Source of the DNA: Cupriavidus sp.
GTDB taxonomy: Bacteria; Pseudomonadota; Gammaproteobacteria; Burkholderiales; Burkholderiaceae
Length of the DNA stretch: 7,832 nt
Assembly: GCA_013362725.1 (NCBI GenBank)
Contig: JABFVP010000266.1
Span: 1 to 7,832 of the forward strand
Reading direction: 5' to 3'
The notes beneath the pieces were generated by a model, which saw only the letters and a list, made by a program, of their open reading frames with translations, was not told the DNA's origin and did no database searches. The position numbers were made by a program, and so were the translations under genes. Every line of letters begins with the position of its first letter. Positions within the stretch are counted from its first letter, which is position 1. Of the stretch, positions 1 to 7,832 are shown piece after piece.

Positions 1-89
1 ATCGGGCCAGCCCGGTCACCCTGTGAGACTGAGGTCGTGAGTGTGACCACCTGACCTGGAAGGGCAGCAAGCCCGGCCACGTCGGCCGC

Positions 90-1376
90 GTGCTGATCGG
101 CCTGGGCCTGATCACGCTGGCGCTGGAACTGATCTCGATCGCGACCCGGCCGGTGGTGCAGGCCGCCGGCGTCAAGGTGCTGTTTGCCTCGCTGACCGGC
201 GATTCGGGCCTCGACATGCTGGTCGGTGCGTTCCTGACCATCCTGTGCTATTCGAGCCTGGCCGTGGTGCTGTTCTGCGGTGCGCTGGCCTCCGCCGGGG
301 TGGTGTCGATCCACGTGGCGCTTGCGCTGGTGCTGGGTGCCAACCTGGGCTCGGGCGTGTCGGCGCTGCTGACCACCTCGGGCAACAACCAGCCGGGCAA
401 GCGCGTGACGCTGGGCAACCTGCTGTCGCGCCTGCTGGGCTGCCTGATCGCGCTGCCGCTGCTGGGGCAGGCCGAGGAACTGCTGGCGCTGGTCGACCAG
501 GAGCCGCAACGGCTGATCGTCAATTTCCACCTGCTGTTCAATGTCGCGCTGGCGGTGCTGCTGCTCGGCGCCACCGCGCCGCTGGCGCGCCTGTGCGAAA
601 AGGTGCTGCCCGGGCGCAATACCGGCGACAGCCAGGTCACGCCGCGCCATCTCGATACCGCCGCGCTGTCGACGCCCGCGCTTGCGCTGTCCAACGCGGC
701 GCGCGAGGTGCTGCGCATCGGCGACCGCATCGAGCAGATGCTCGACAACATGCTGCGCGTGCTGCGCACCAATGACGCCAAGCTGGCCACCGCCACCTGC
801 CGCATCGACAACGAGGTCGACGACCTCTACACCGCGATCAAGCTTTACCTGACCCGCATCAGCCTGGAAGCACTGGACGAGCGCGACGGCCAGCGCTGGA
901 CCGAGATCATCTCGCTCACCATCAATCTCGAACACGCCGGCGATATCATCGAGCGCATCCTGCTCGATACCAAGGACAAGAAGATCGCCCACAACCTGAT
1001 GTTCTCCGAGGCCGGCATGCAGGAAATTGCGGAAATGCACGCGCGCCTGGTCGCCAACCTGCGGCTGGGGCTGTCGGTATTTCTCAATGGCGACCTCAAG
1101 AGCGCGCAGGCGCTGATGGCGGAGAAGGCCAACTTCCGCGAACTGGAGCGCAAGTACGCGCGCACCCATTTGCAGCGCGTGGCGGTGCAGACCGCGGAGA
1201 GCATCGAGACCAGCTCGCTGCACCTGGACGTGATCAGCGAGCTGAAGCGGCTGAATTCACTGTTCTGTGCGACGGCCTATCCGGTGCTGGAGCAGGCTGG
1301 GGTGCTGAATCGCAGCCGGCGGAAGGAAGATGACGTGCCGGCGGTCTCGACGACGGTGCGGGCTGCGCAGCATTGA
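90..1376 (+). CDS. Na+/phosphate cotransporter family protein (YjbB-like) with C-terminal PhoU-like domain, 5'-truncated or broken
   Basis: Inner-membrane protein expected to couple sodium to inorganic phosphate movement; E. coli YjbB is reported to export phosphate. Numbering from the GTG at 90, residues 1-165 hold hydrophobic segments. ASLTGD (33-38) and YSSLA (54-58) match the second Na/Pi-cotransporter repeat, and GANLGSG (83-89) is also typical. Residues about 195-405 are a helical, charged PhoU-like domain, with SIETSSLHLD (371-380) strongly YjbB-like. The GTG is not a convincing true start: it has no Shine-Dalgarno, it falls inside the conserved part, and in-frame homology continues upstream to about 51 (LTWKGSKPGHVGR). 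In-frame TGA codons at 24-26 and 30-32 block further extension, although 3-23 (RASPVTL) may be the same frame's earlier part. The usual N-terminal membrane half (over 100 residues) is therefore absent. Family assignment is firm; whether the gene is intact in the organism is unknown. Confidence 0.85.
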   Translation: MLIGLGLITLALELISIATRPVVQAAGVKVLFASLTGDSGLDMLVGAFLTILCYSSLAVVLFCGALASAGVVSIHVALALVLGANLGSGVSALLTTSGNNQPGKRVTLGNLLSRLLGCLIALPLLGQAEELLALVDQEPQRLIVNFHLLFNVALAVLLLGATAPLARLCEKVLPGRNTGDSQVTPRHLDTAALSTPALALSNAAREVLRIGDRIEQMLDNMLRVLRTNDAKLATATCRIDNEVDDLYTAIKLYLTRISLEALDERDGQRWTEIISLTINLEHAGDIIERILLDTKDKKIAHNLMFSEAGMQEIAEMHARLVANLRLGLSVFLNGDLKSAQALMAEKANFRELERKYARTHLQRVAVQTAESIETSSLHLDVISELKRLNSLFCATAYPVLEQAGVLNRSRRKEDDVPAVSTTVRAAQH

Positions 1377-1403
1377 GCTGCCAGACGTAAAATCCCGCTG
1401 GTT

Positions 1404-1445
1404 TTCTCCCCTCTCCCGCTCGCGGGAGAGGGGCGGGGGTGAGGG
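1404..1445 (+). repeat. REP-like palindromic element, copy 1
   Basis: A perfect 11-bp stem, CCCCTCTCCCG (1408-1418) pairing with 1423-1433, closes a CTCG loop. It is flanked by TTCTC on the left and a GGGGGTGAGGG tail on the right. There is no T-tract after the stem, so it is not a canonical intrinsic terminator. The layout (pyrimidine-rich head, short-loop palindrome, GGTGAGGG tail) is typical of repetitive extragenic palindromes in GC-rich proteobacteria. It lies 27 bases past the end of the phosphate transporter gene, where it could protect the mRNA 3' end. Family membership is inferred from one window, from its resemblance to the copy at 1519-1559. Confidence 0.7.
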
Positions 1446-1450
1446 CGGGA

Positions 1451-1467
1451 GCGTCAAAGGCTGACGC
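1451..1467. other. Small hairpin in the spacer between the two REP-like copies
   Basis: GCGTCA (1451-1456) pairs with TGACGC (1462-1467) around a 5-base loop. The rest of 1446-1518 shows no coding potential I can support. The hairpin could be part of a composite REP structure or chance in GC-rich DNA. Confidence 0.3.
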
Positions 1468-1518
1468 CCGTGGGTTAAAACCGAAGGCTTCGATCGGTCT
1501 GGTTCCTCGCTAAACCAC

Positions 1519-1559
1519 CCCTCACCCCGGCCCTCTCCCCATGAGGGGAGAGGGAGAAC
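1519..1559 (-). repeat. REP-like palindromic element, copy 2, inverted
   Basis: A perfect 10-bp stem, CCCTCTCCCC (1531-1540) pairing with 1545-1554, closes an ATGA loop. Read on the minus strand it starts TTCTCCCTCTCC and ends GGGGTGAGGG, so it aligns end to end with the element at 1404-1445 but in opposite orientation. Stem bases differ in compensating pairs while the outer head and tail are conserved. The two copies plus the 73-base spacer form a BIME-like inverted pair between convergent genes. Confidence 0.7.
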
Positions 1560-1597
1560 ACCTTGCTTGGGCTAGCTCGGGCGGCTTTGGCGCACCC

Positions 1598-1634
1598 AAA
1601 ACCGCGCTCCTCTTTTGCGCCTTCGCGGTGTTTT
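1598..1634 (-). terminator. Possible terminator of the adenosine-specific kinase family gene
   Basis: On the minus strand, AAAACACCGCG begins at the last base of the stop codon. It pairs with CGCGGTTTT (1606-1598) with one bulged base and a 17-base loop, ending in four Ts. The long loop, the bulge and a competing fold (GGCGCA 1589-1594 with TGCGCC 1616-1621) make this a weak call. A 3'-end role is inferred from position. Confidence 0.3.
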
Positions 1635-2119
1635 CAAAGCTTGTACCCAAACTTGCGCAGCAGCGCCTTGCGTTCCGCCACATCGGCCTCGGTCTCGATC
1701 CCCAGCGGCGAGGCGCCGTCGATCACCCCCATCACGCCGCGCCCAGCATCGGTCTGCGCGATGATGACCTGCGTCGGATTCGCGGTCGCGCAGTAGATCC
1801 GGCAGACCTCCGGCACGGCGCGCACCGCGCCCAGCACGTTCACCGGGAAGAAGCCGTCGCCCAGGAAGATCAGGAAACTGTGCCCCGCGCCGATGGCGCG
1901 CGCGTTTTCGCAGGCCATGTCGATCAGGGGCTCGTCGGTGCCCGACCAGCGCACCAGCCGCTTGCCCGAGGCCTCGCAGAAGGCCAGCCCGAAGCGGATG
2001 CCGGGCACCGTGCTTACCAGCGCCTCGTGCAGGTCTTCCACGGTCTTGATGAAGTGCGACTGGCCGAAGATGAAGTTGGTGGCTTCCGGCTTGGTGACCG
2101 GTACCGACAGGAGTTCCAT
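1634..2119 (-). CDS. Adenosine-specific kinase family protein (Adenosine_kin, DUF355-type)
   Basis: A 161-residue cytosolic protein of the small family first structurally described in archaea, where adenosine/AMP binding led to the name adenosine-specific kinase; the reaction is poorly established in bacteria. Conserved blocks in order: GQSHFIKTVEDLHEAL (19-34), FCEASGKRLVRWSG (47-60), GAGHSFLIF (77-85), VCRIYCATANP (105-115), GRGVMGVIDG (126-135) and the terminal RKFGYKL. It matches the usual family length and looks intact. The start at 2119 is chosen because GGAGG lies six bases upstream and family similarity begins here; an in-frame ATG at 2152 would add 11 residues (MAAPANIRRPA) with a poorer ribosome site. 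It lies 51 bases downstream of the small exported-protein gene on the same strand, so the two may be co-transcribed. It converges on the phosphate transporter gene. Confidence 0.9.
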   Translation of the reverse strand: MELLSVPVTKPEATNFIFGQSHFIKTVEDLHEALVSTVPGIRFGLAFCEASGKRLVRWSGTDEPLIDMACENARAIGAGHSFLIFLGDGFFPVNVLGAVRAVPEVCRIYCATANPTQVIIAQTDAGRGVMGVIDGASPLGIETEADVAERKALLRKFGYKL

Positions 2120-2125
2120 GGCGGG

Positions 2126-2130
2126 CCTCC
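2126..2130 (-). promoter_or_regulatory. Shine-Dalgarno GGAGG that decides the start at 2119
   Basis: GGAGG on the minus strand sits six bases before the ATG at 2119. The alternative ATG at 2152 has only a weak AAGGA about ten bases upstream, so the shorter protein is preferred. Confidence 0.7.
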
Positions 2131-2170
2131 GGATGTTGGCAGGGGCGGCCATCGCGGCCGTCCTTGCCGT

Positions 2171-2557
2171 TCATGGTAGGTCTTGCGGTATCGAATGCAA
2201 GGCGGCCTTCTCCATCTCGGCGTCGGGAGAGATGATGCGCAGGCTCTGATCCTTTAGTATGTACGCGCCAGAGAAGCCCGGTTTGGAAGGATCGATAGAA
2301 CTACAGACGACCCCGTCGAATGTCTTTGGGCCGAGCGTCACATCGCCTTCGTTTGTCATGTCTACCCCACCATGCATCTGGCACCACCGCGCGTGGCGCT
2401 CATTGGCCTCGGGCAGTTGTTGCGATCGCAAGATGGTTCGTGAGCCATCGGCATTGTGGATCGCATTGTCGGGCGCATTCTGTGCACGGCCGGAGCTCAT
2501 GCCTGCAATTGACACCAGCGCAGCAGCCGTGACCAAGTTCAGCGTTCGAAACCGCAT
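2171..2557 (-). CDS. Small exported protein with two cysteines, function unknown
   Basis: A 128-residue protein I do not recognise. Residues 1-25 look like a Sec signal peptide: basic MRFR, then hydrophobic LVTAAALVSIAGM, with a likely cleavage after GRA (23-25). The mature part of about 103 residues is hydrophilic and has exactly two cysteines (C59 in HARWCQMHGG, C85 in DGVVCSSID), spaced suitably for one periplasmic disulfide. Other visible features are NADGSRTI (35-42) and a DQSLRIISPD stretch (103-112). No membrane segment follows the signal. Start 2557 is supported by AGGAG seven bases upstream; the frame stays open to a GTG at 2608, but that lies in a hairpin and would hide the signal peptide. 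GC is about 57% by hand count over 2281-2460, lower than its neighbours, hinting at a different history. It precedes the kinase-family gene by 51 bases. Confidence 0.75.
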   Translation of the reverse strand: MRFRTLNLVTAAALVSIAGMSSGRAQNAPDNAIHNADGSRTILRSQQLPEANERHARWCQMHGGVDMTNEGDVTLGPKTFDGVVCSSIDPSKPGFSGAYILKDQSLRIISPDAEMEKAALHSIPQDLP

Positions 2558-2564
2558 CAGGAGT

Positions 2565-2569
2565 CTCCT
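2565..2569 (-). promoter_or_regulatory. Shine-Dalgarno AGGAG for the small exported protein
   Basis: AGGAG on the minus strand lies seven bases before the ATG at 2557, within the longer purine-rich GAGGAG (2570-2565). It favours this start over the upstream GTG at 2608. Confidence 0.65.
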
Positions 2570-2588
2570 CTTCGTGGTGGAAAAGGAA

Positions 2589-2611
2589 GGCGTGATGTGA
2601 TTCATCACGCC
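2589..2611 (-). terminator. Perfect 9-bp hairpin between uvrA and the small exported-protein gene; probable uvrA terminator
   Basis: On the minus strand GGCGTGATG (2611-2603) pairs perfectly with CATCACGCC (2597-2589) around AATCA, followed by the pyrimidine-rich TTCCTTTTCC. The stem can extend imperfectly through GAAGG/CCCTTC outside. It lies about 120 bases beyond the uvrA stop and 31 bases before the next start codon. It could be an intrinsic terminator for uvrA, an attenuator in the leader of the small gene, or a dyad operator. The T-run is interrupted, so termination is likely but not certain. Confidence 0.5.
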
Positions 2612-2730
2612 CGTCCCTTCACAGTAGGAGAAGAAAGCGGCGGCGAAGACGGCTATCTCACCTCATCTTGATAAACCTCAGCCGACTGTAACGGCTTGGG
2701 TAAGCGGGATAGCTTCCGCCGGCTCGACGC

Positions 2731-5592
<2,862 letters not shown>

Positions 5593-5816
5593 ATGCCGAA
5601 AAGTCGTCGCCAGGCGGGCCGCCCCGGCCGGAATGCGCGCCTGGGCGCACCTCTCGGGGCCAGCCGGCATGGCCAGGTGACCCGGGAAGCGCGAGGAGCA
5701 AACCTGTTAATATACCCAACTTCGGTTTCCGGGGTTGTCCGGCCACCAGCGGACCCGACCATTGCCGCCTGTCGGCAACCAGCCCGACCCCGAATCCACA
5801 CGATCCCACGATCGCA
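5593..5816. promoter_or_regulatory. Divergent promoter region between uvrA and the MFS gene
   Basis: This 224-base non-coding stretch separates the two divergent starts. Its only AT-rich island is around 5701-5726 (AACCTGTTAATATACCCAAC). On the minus strand this gives TATATT (5714-5709), a good -10 hexamer for uvrA and implying a leader of roughly 110 bases; no convincing TTGACA-like -35 is visible at 16-18 bases. I see no clear promoter for the plus-strand gene. If uvrA started at 5670, part of this stretch would be coding. Confidence 0.5.
5704..5719. promoter_or_regulatory. Candidate degenerate LexA (SOS) box overlapping the uvrA -10
   Basis: CTGT-TAATATAC-CCAA matches the CTGT-N8-ACAG LexA consensus at the whole left half and at two of four right-half positions, with an AT-rich centre. 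It contains the TATATT proposed as the uvrA -10, the usual place for LexA repression. E. coli uvrA is an SOS gene controlled from the uvrA-ssb intergenic region, which raises the prior. The mismatched right half keeps this tentative. Confidence 0.35.
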
Positions 5817-7079
5817 ATGCCGTCGATCCAGTCTTCTTCCCCGGAAACTTCCCCGGAAACGGGTGCCGCCGACGCATCCCAGGCCCCCGCGCGCGAACGC
5901 ATGACGCGCGCCGAACTGCGCGCCGCGGTGTCGCTGGCGAGCATCTTTGCGCTGCGCATGCTGGGCCTGTTCCTGATCCTGCCGGTCTTTGCCGAGTACG
6001 CCCGGGCGCTGCCCGATGGGCAGGACGCCCAGCGCGTCGGCCTGGCCATGGGCATCTACGGCCTGATGCAGGCGTTCCTGCACATCCCGCTGGGCTGGCT
6101 GTCCGACCGCATCGGACGCAAGCCGGTGATGGTGGGCGGCCTGCTGCTATTCATCGCCGGCGGCCTCGTAGCGGCGTTTTCCGACACGCTGTCCGGCATC
6201 ATCGCCGGGCGCGCGCTGCAGGGCATGGGCGCGATCTCCGCAGCCATCACCGCCTGCATCGCCGATCTGACACGCGAGCGCCATCGCACCAAGGCCATGG
6301 CGATGGTGGGCGGCAGCATCGGGCTGACCTTCGCGCTGTCGCTGGTGATTGCCTCGCCGCTGCTGCACAGCATCGGCATGTCAGGCATCTTCGGGCTGAT
6401 GTCGGTGCTGGGCCTGGTCGCCATCGGCGTGACCGTGTTCCTGGTGCCGACCCCGCCGCCGCCGCACCCGGTGCGGCTGCCGTTGCGCAAGGTGCTGCTC
6501 AACGGCGACCTGGCGCGGCTCAACATCGGCGTGCTGGCGCTGCATGCGTCGCAGGTGGCGATGTTCATGGTGGTGCCGGCGATGCTGGCCGATGCCGGCA
6601 TGCCGCTGGACCAGCACTGGAAGGTGTACCTGCCGGTGGTGCTGGTGTCGTTCGTGCTGATGCTGGGGCCGATGATGGCGGCCGAGCGCTACGGCCGCGT
6701 GCGCCCGGTGTTGCTGGGCGCGGTTGCCTTGATGACCGCCGTGCAGCTGCTGTTTGCCGCGGTGCACGGGCTGTGGGCGATCGTCGGGGTCTTGCTGCTG
6801 TTCTTCGTCGCCTTCAACGTGCTGGAGGCGATGCAGCCTTCGCTGGTGTCGCGCTACGCCGCGGCCGCGCGCGGCGCGGCGCTCGGCGTCTACAACACCA
6901 CCCAGGCGCTGGGCCTGTTCCTGGGCGGTGCCGCGGGCGGCTGGCTGCTCAAGCACGAGGGCCGCAGTGCCGTGTTCGTCGGCTGCGCGGCGGTGCTGCT
7001 GCTGTGGCTTATAATCGCCTGGAGCATGAAGGCGCCGCCGGCGCGCGGGCAGCAAGCCGCACCGGCGACCGCGGCCTGA
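5817..7079 (+). CDS. MFS transporter, YajR-like, lacking the C-terminal YAM domain
   Basis: A 420-residue inner-membrane major facilitator protein, presumably a proton-driven exporter of the DHA1 type; the substrate is unknown. After a Ser/Pro-rich cytoplasmic tail (1-28), about twelve hydrophobic segments run from 38 to 403. Motif A, GWLSDRIGRK (93-102), lies between helices 2 and 3. GRALQGMGAISAA (131-143) with R132 resembles motif B, and a degenerate second motif A is near AAERYGRVRP (288-297). HWKVYL (267-272) and the FFVAFNVLEA block (329-338) closely resemble E. coli YajR. YajR carries a C-terminal ferredoxin-like (YAM) domain after helix 12; here the protein ends after SMKAPP (403-408) with a short Ala/Gln tail. 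The start is uncertain: neither the ATG at 5817 nor the in-frame ATG at 5901, where YajR similarity begins, has a clear Shine-Dalgarno. It lies upstream of ssb in the same direction. Confidence 0.9.
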   Translation: MPSIQSSSPETSPETGAADASQAPARERMTRAELRAAVSLASIFALRMLGLFLILPVFAEYARALPDGQDAQRVGLAMGIYGLMQAFLHIPLGWLSDRIGRKPVMVGGLLLFIAGGLVAAFSDTLSGIIAGRALQGMGAISAAITACIADLTRERHRTKAMAMVGGSIGLTFALSLVIASPLLHSIGMSGIFGLMSVLGLVAIGVTVFLVPTPPPPHPVRLPLRKVLLNGDLARLNIGVLALHASQVAMFMVVPAMLADAGMPLDQHWKVYLPVVLVSFVLMLGPMMAAERYGRVRPVLLGAVALMTAVQLLFAAVHGLWAIVGVLLLFFVAFNVLEAMQPSLVSRYAAAARGAALGVYNTTQALGLFLGGAAGGWLLKHEGRSAVFVGCAAVLLLWLIIAWSMKAPPARGQQAAPATAA

Positions 7080-7138
7080 GCCGGCGCCTGGTTTCGCATC
7101 ATTTCGTAAAGCATTCGGGCCGGAAAGAGGCCTAGCAT

Positions 7139-7174
7139 CATCGCGCCACCCGGCATTCTGGCGGGGGCGCGATG
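7139..7174 (+). terminator. Strong hairpin between the MFS gene and ssb; possible terminator
   Basis: CATCGCGCC (7139-7147) pairs perfectly with GGCGCGATG (7166-7174). After one bulged A the stem continues as CCCG (7149-7152) with CGGG (7162-7165), leaving a 9-base loop. TTCGTTTACG follows, only a weak T-tract. It starts 60 bases past the MFS stop codon. It may terminate the MFS transcript or structure the ssb leader. If it terminates, ssb needs its own promoter within 7175-7280. Confidence 0.45.
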
Positions 7175-7199
7175 TTCGTTTACGTCGCCGGCGTATCGA

Positions 7200-7222
7200 G
7201 TCAAACTACGGCGTCAAACTAC
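7200..7222. repeat. Direct repeat GTCAAACTAC x2 in the ssb upstream region
   Basis: GTCAAACTAC occurs at 7200-7209 and again at 7213-7222, offset by 13 bases and separated by GGC. The second copy lies about 70 bases before the ssb start. Tandem decamers in a promoter region can be protein-binding sites, but a 13-base offset does not match one helical turn and I do not recognise the motif. No clear -35/-10 pair was found in 7175-7291. Confidence 0.4.
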
Positions 7223-7278
7223 CACCCGCTTTCACCGTCATCGTATTGCCACGCTTTTCAACACCGCGCGTGGCTTTT

Positions 7279-7282
7279 GGAG
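7279..7282 (+). promoter_or_regulatory. Shine-Dalgarno GGAG that fixes the ssb start
   Basis: GGAG lies nine bases before the ATG at 7292. The frame remains open upstream to an ATG at 7172, but that codon is inside the hairpin at 7139-7174 and the 40 residues it would add are unlike SSB. Confidence 0.7.
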
Positions 7283-7291
7283 AACATTCAC

Positions 7292-7828
7292 ATGGCATCG
7301 GTCAACAAAGTCATTCTCGTCGGCAACCTCGGCGCAGACCCCGAAACGCGCTACATGCCCAGCGGCGACGCCGTCACCAACCTGCGCCTTGCCACTACGG
7401 ACCGCTACAAGGACAAGCAGTCCGGCGAGATGAAGGAAGCCACCGAATGGCACCGCGTGGCGATGTTCGGCAAGCTGGCCGAGATCGCCGCCCAGTACCT
7501 GCGCAAGGGCTCGTCGGTCTATATCGAAGGCCGCATCCGCACCCGCAAGTGGCAGGACCAGTCTGGCCAGGACAAGTACTCCACCGAAATCGTTGCCGAC
7601 CAGATGCAGATGCTGGGTTCGCGCCAGGGCGGCGGCGGTGGTGGCGGTGACGAAGGCGGCTACGGTGGTGGCGGTGGTGGCGGTTATCAGCGCGAGTCGT
7701 CGGGCGGCGGCTATGGCGGCGGTCGCGGTGCCCAGGGCGGCGGCGGCCAGCAGGGCGGCGCGGCACGCCGTCCGCAGCAGCCGGCGTCGAATGGCTTCGA
7801 GGATATGGACGACGATATTCCGTTCTGA
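7292..7828 (+). CDS. ssb: Single-stranded DNA-binding protein SSB
   Basis: Binds single-stranded DNA as a tetramer during replication, recombination and repair, and recruits partner enzymes through its C-terminal tip. The 178-residue protein equals the E. coli length. Residues 1-108 form the OB fold: [20 protein letters not shown] at the N-terminus, [20 protein letters not shown] (51-70) with the stacking Trp54, and [13 protein letters not shown] (77-89) with Trp87. A glycine-rich linker spans about 112-157 with several polyglycine runs, then a PQQP stretch. The protein ends in the intact acidic tip DMDDDIPF (171-178), the docking peptide for PriA, RecO, exonuclease I and others. It lies 212 bases downstream of the MFS gene and shares the wider locus with divergent uvrA. 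Confidence 0.98.
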   Translation: MASVNKVILVGNLGADPETRYMPSGDAVTNLRLATTDRYKDKQSGEMKEATEWHRVAMFGKLAEIAAQYLRKGSSVYIEGRIRTRKWQDQSGQDKYSTEIVADQMQMLGSRQGGGGGGGDEGGYGGGGGGGYQRESSGGGYGGGRGAQGGGGQQGGAARRPQQPASNGFEDMDDDIPF

Positions 7829-7832
7829 CGCC

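Noticed and set aside
1408..1433. Intrinsic terminator of the phosphate transporter gene
   Set aside because: The stem is strong but is followed by GGGGGTGAGGG with no T-run, and a second inverted copy exists nearby; a REP-type repeat explains it better.
1541..2179. Plus-strand open frame across the second REP copy and opposite the kinase-family gene
   Set aside because: It begins inside the REP palindrome loop and runs antisense to a conserved protein; the composition is that of a shadow frame.
2259..2600. Plus-strand open frame opposite the small exported-protein gene
   Set aside because: The minus-strand frame has a good ribosome site and signal peptide; the plus-strand product has neither a ribosome site nor a recognisable domain.
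5593..5670. 26-residue N-terminal extension of UvrA
   Set aside because: UvrA proteins begin close to [10 protein letters not shown]; the extension is Ala/Arg/Pro-rich and unconserved.
5735..7135. A 466-codon plus-strand open frame overlapping the MFS gene in another frame
   Set aside because: It is Arg/Ala/Gly-rich with no motif or membrane segments, while the overlapping frame encodes a clear 12-helix MFS protein.
7172..7291. 40-residue N-terminal extension of SSB
   Set aside because: The ATG at 7172 lies within a stem-loop, the added residues are not SSB-like, and GGAG correctly positions the ATG at 7292.

Overview
The window is GC-rich (roughly two thirds G+C over most of its length). 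Its gene content and order (uvrA and ssb diverging around a YajR-like major facilitator gene) suggest a betaproteobacterium of the Burkholderiaceae, most likely a Cupriavidus/Ralstonia relative. That assignment rests on protein resemblance, GC content and gene order; no 16S or other marker is present.

Layout. (1) 1-1376, + strand: the 3' part of a YjbB-type Na+/phosphate cotransporter gene with a C-terminal PhoU-like domain. Its 5' part is missing, and the first 50 bases carry two in-frame TGA codons, so it is either a broken gene or poor sequence near a contig end. (2) 1377-1633: a convergent intergenic region holding two REP-like palindromes in inverted orientation. (3) 1634-2119 and 2171-2557, both - strand: a member of the adenosine-specific kinase family, preceded by a small exported two-cysteine protein of unknown function with clearly lower GC. 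(4) 2731-5592, - strand: complete uvrA, the damage-recognition ATPase of nucleotide excision repair. (5) 5593-5816: a divergent promoter region with an AT-rich core that resembles a degenerate LexA box overlapping a -10 element. (6) 5817-7079, + strand: a 12-helix MFS transporter similar to YajR but without its C-terminal domain. (7) 7080-7291: a leader/promoter region with a strong hairpin and a 10-bp direct repeat. (8) 7292-7828, + strand: complete ssb with an intact acidic tip.

How the genes relate. uvrA and ssb form a DNA repair/replication neighbourhood like the E. coli uvrA-ssb divergent pair, here with a transporter gene inserted between them. The small secreted-protein gene and the kinase-family gene lie downstream of uvrA on the same strand, but a hairpin with a pyrimidine-rich 3' flank separates them from uvrA, so they probably form their own transcription unit. 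I see no mobile element, CRISPR array, tRNA/rRNA or defence system, and most of the window is ordinary housekeeping sequence. The least explained parts are the disrupted 5' end, the small two-cysteine gene with its upstream hairpin, and the two regulatory regions flanking the transporter.
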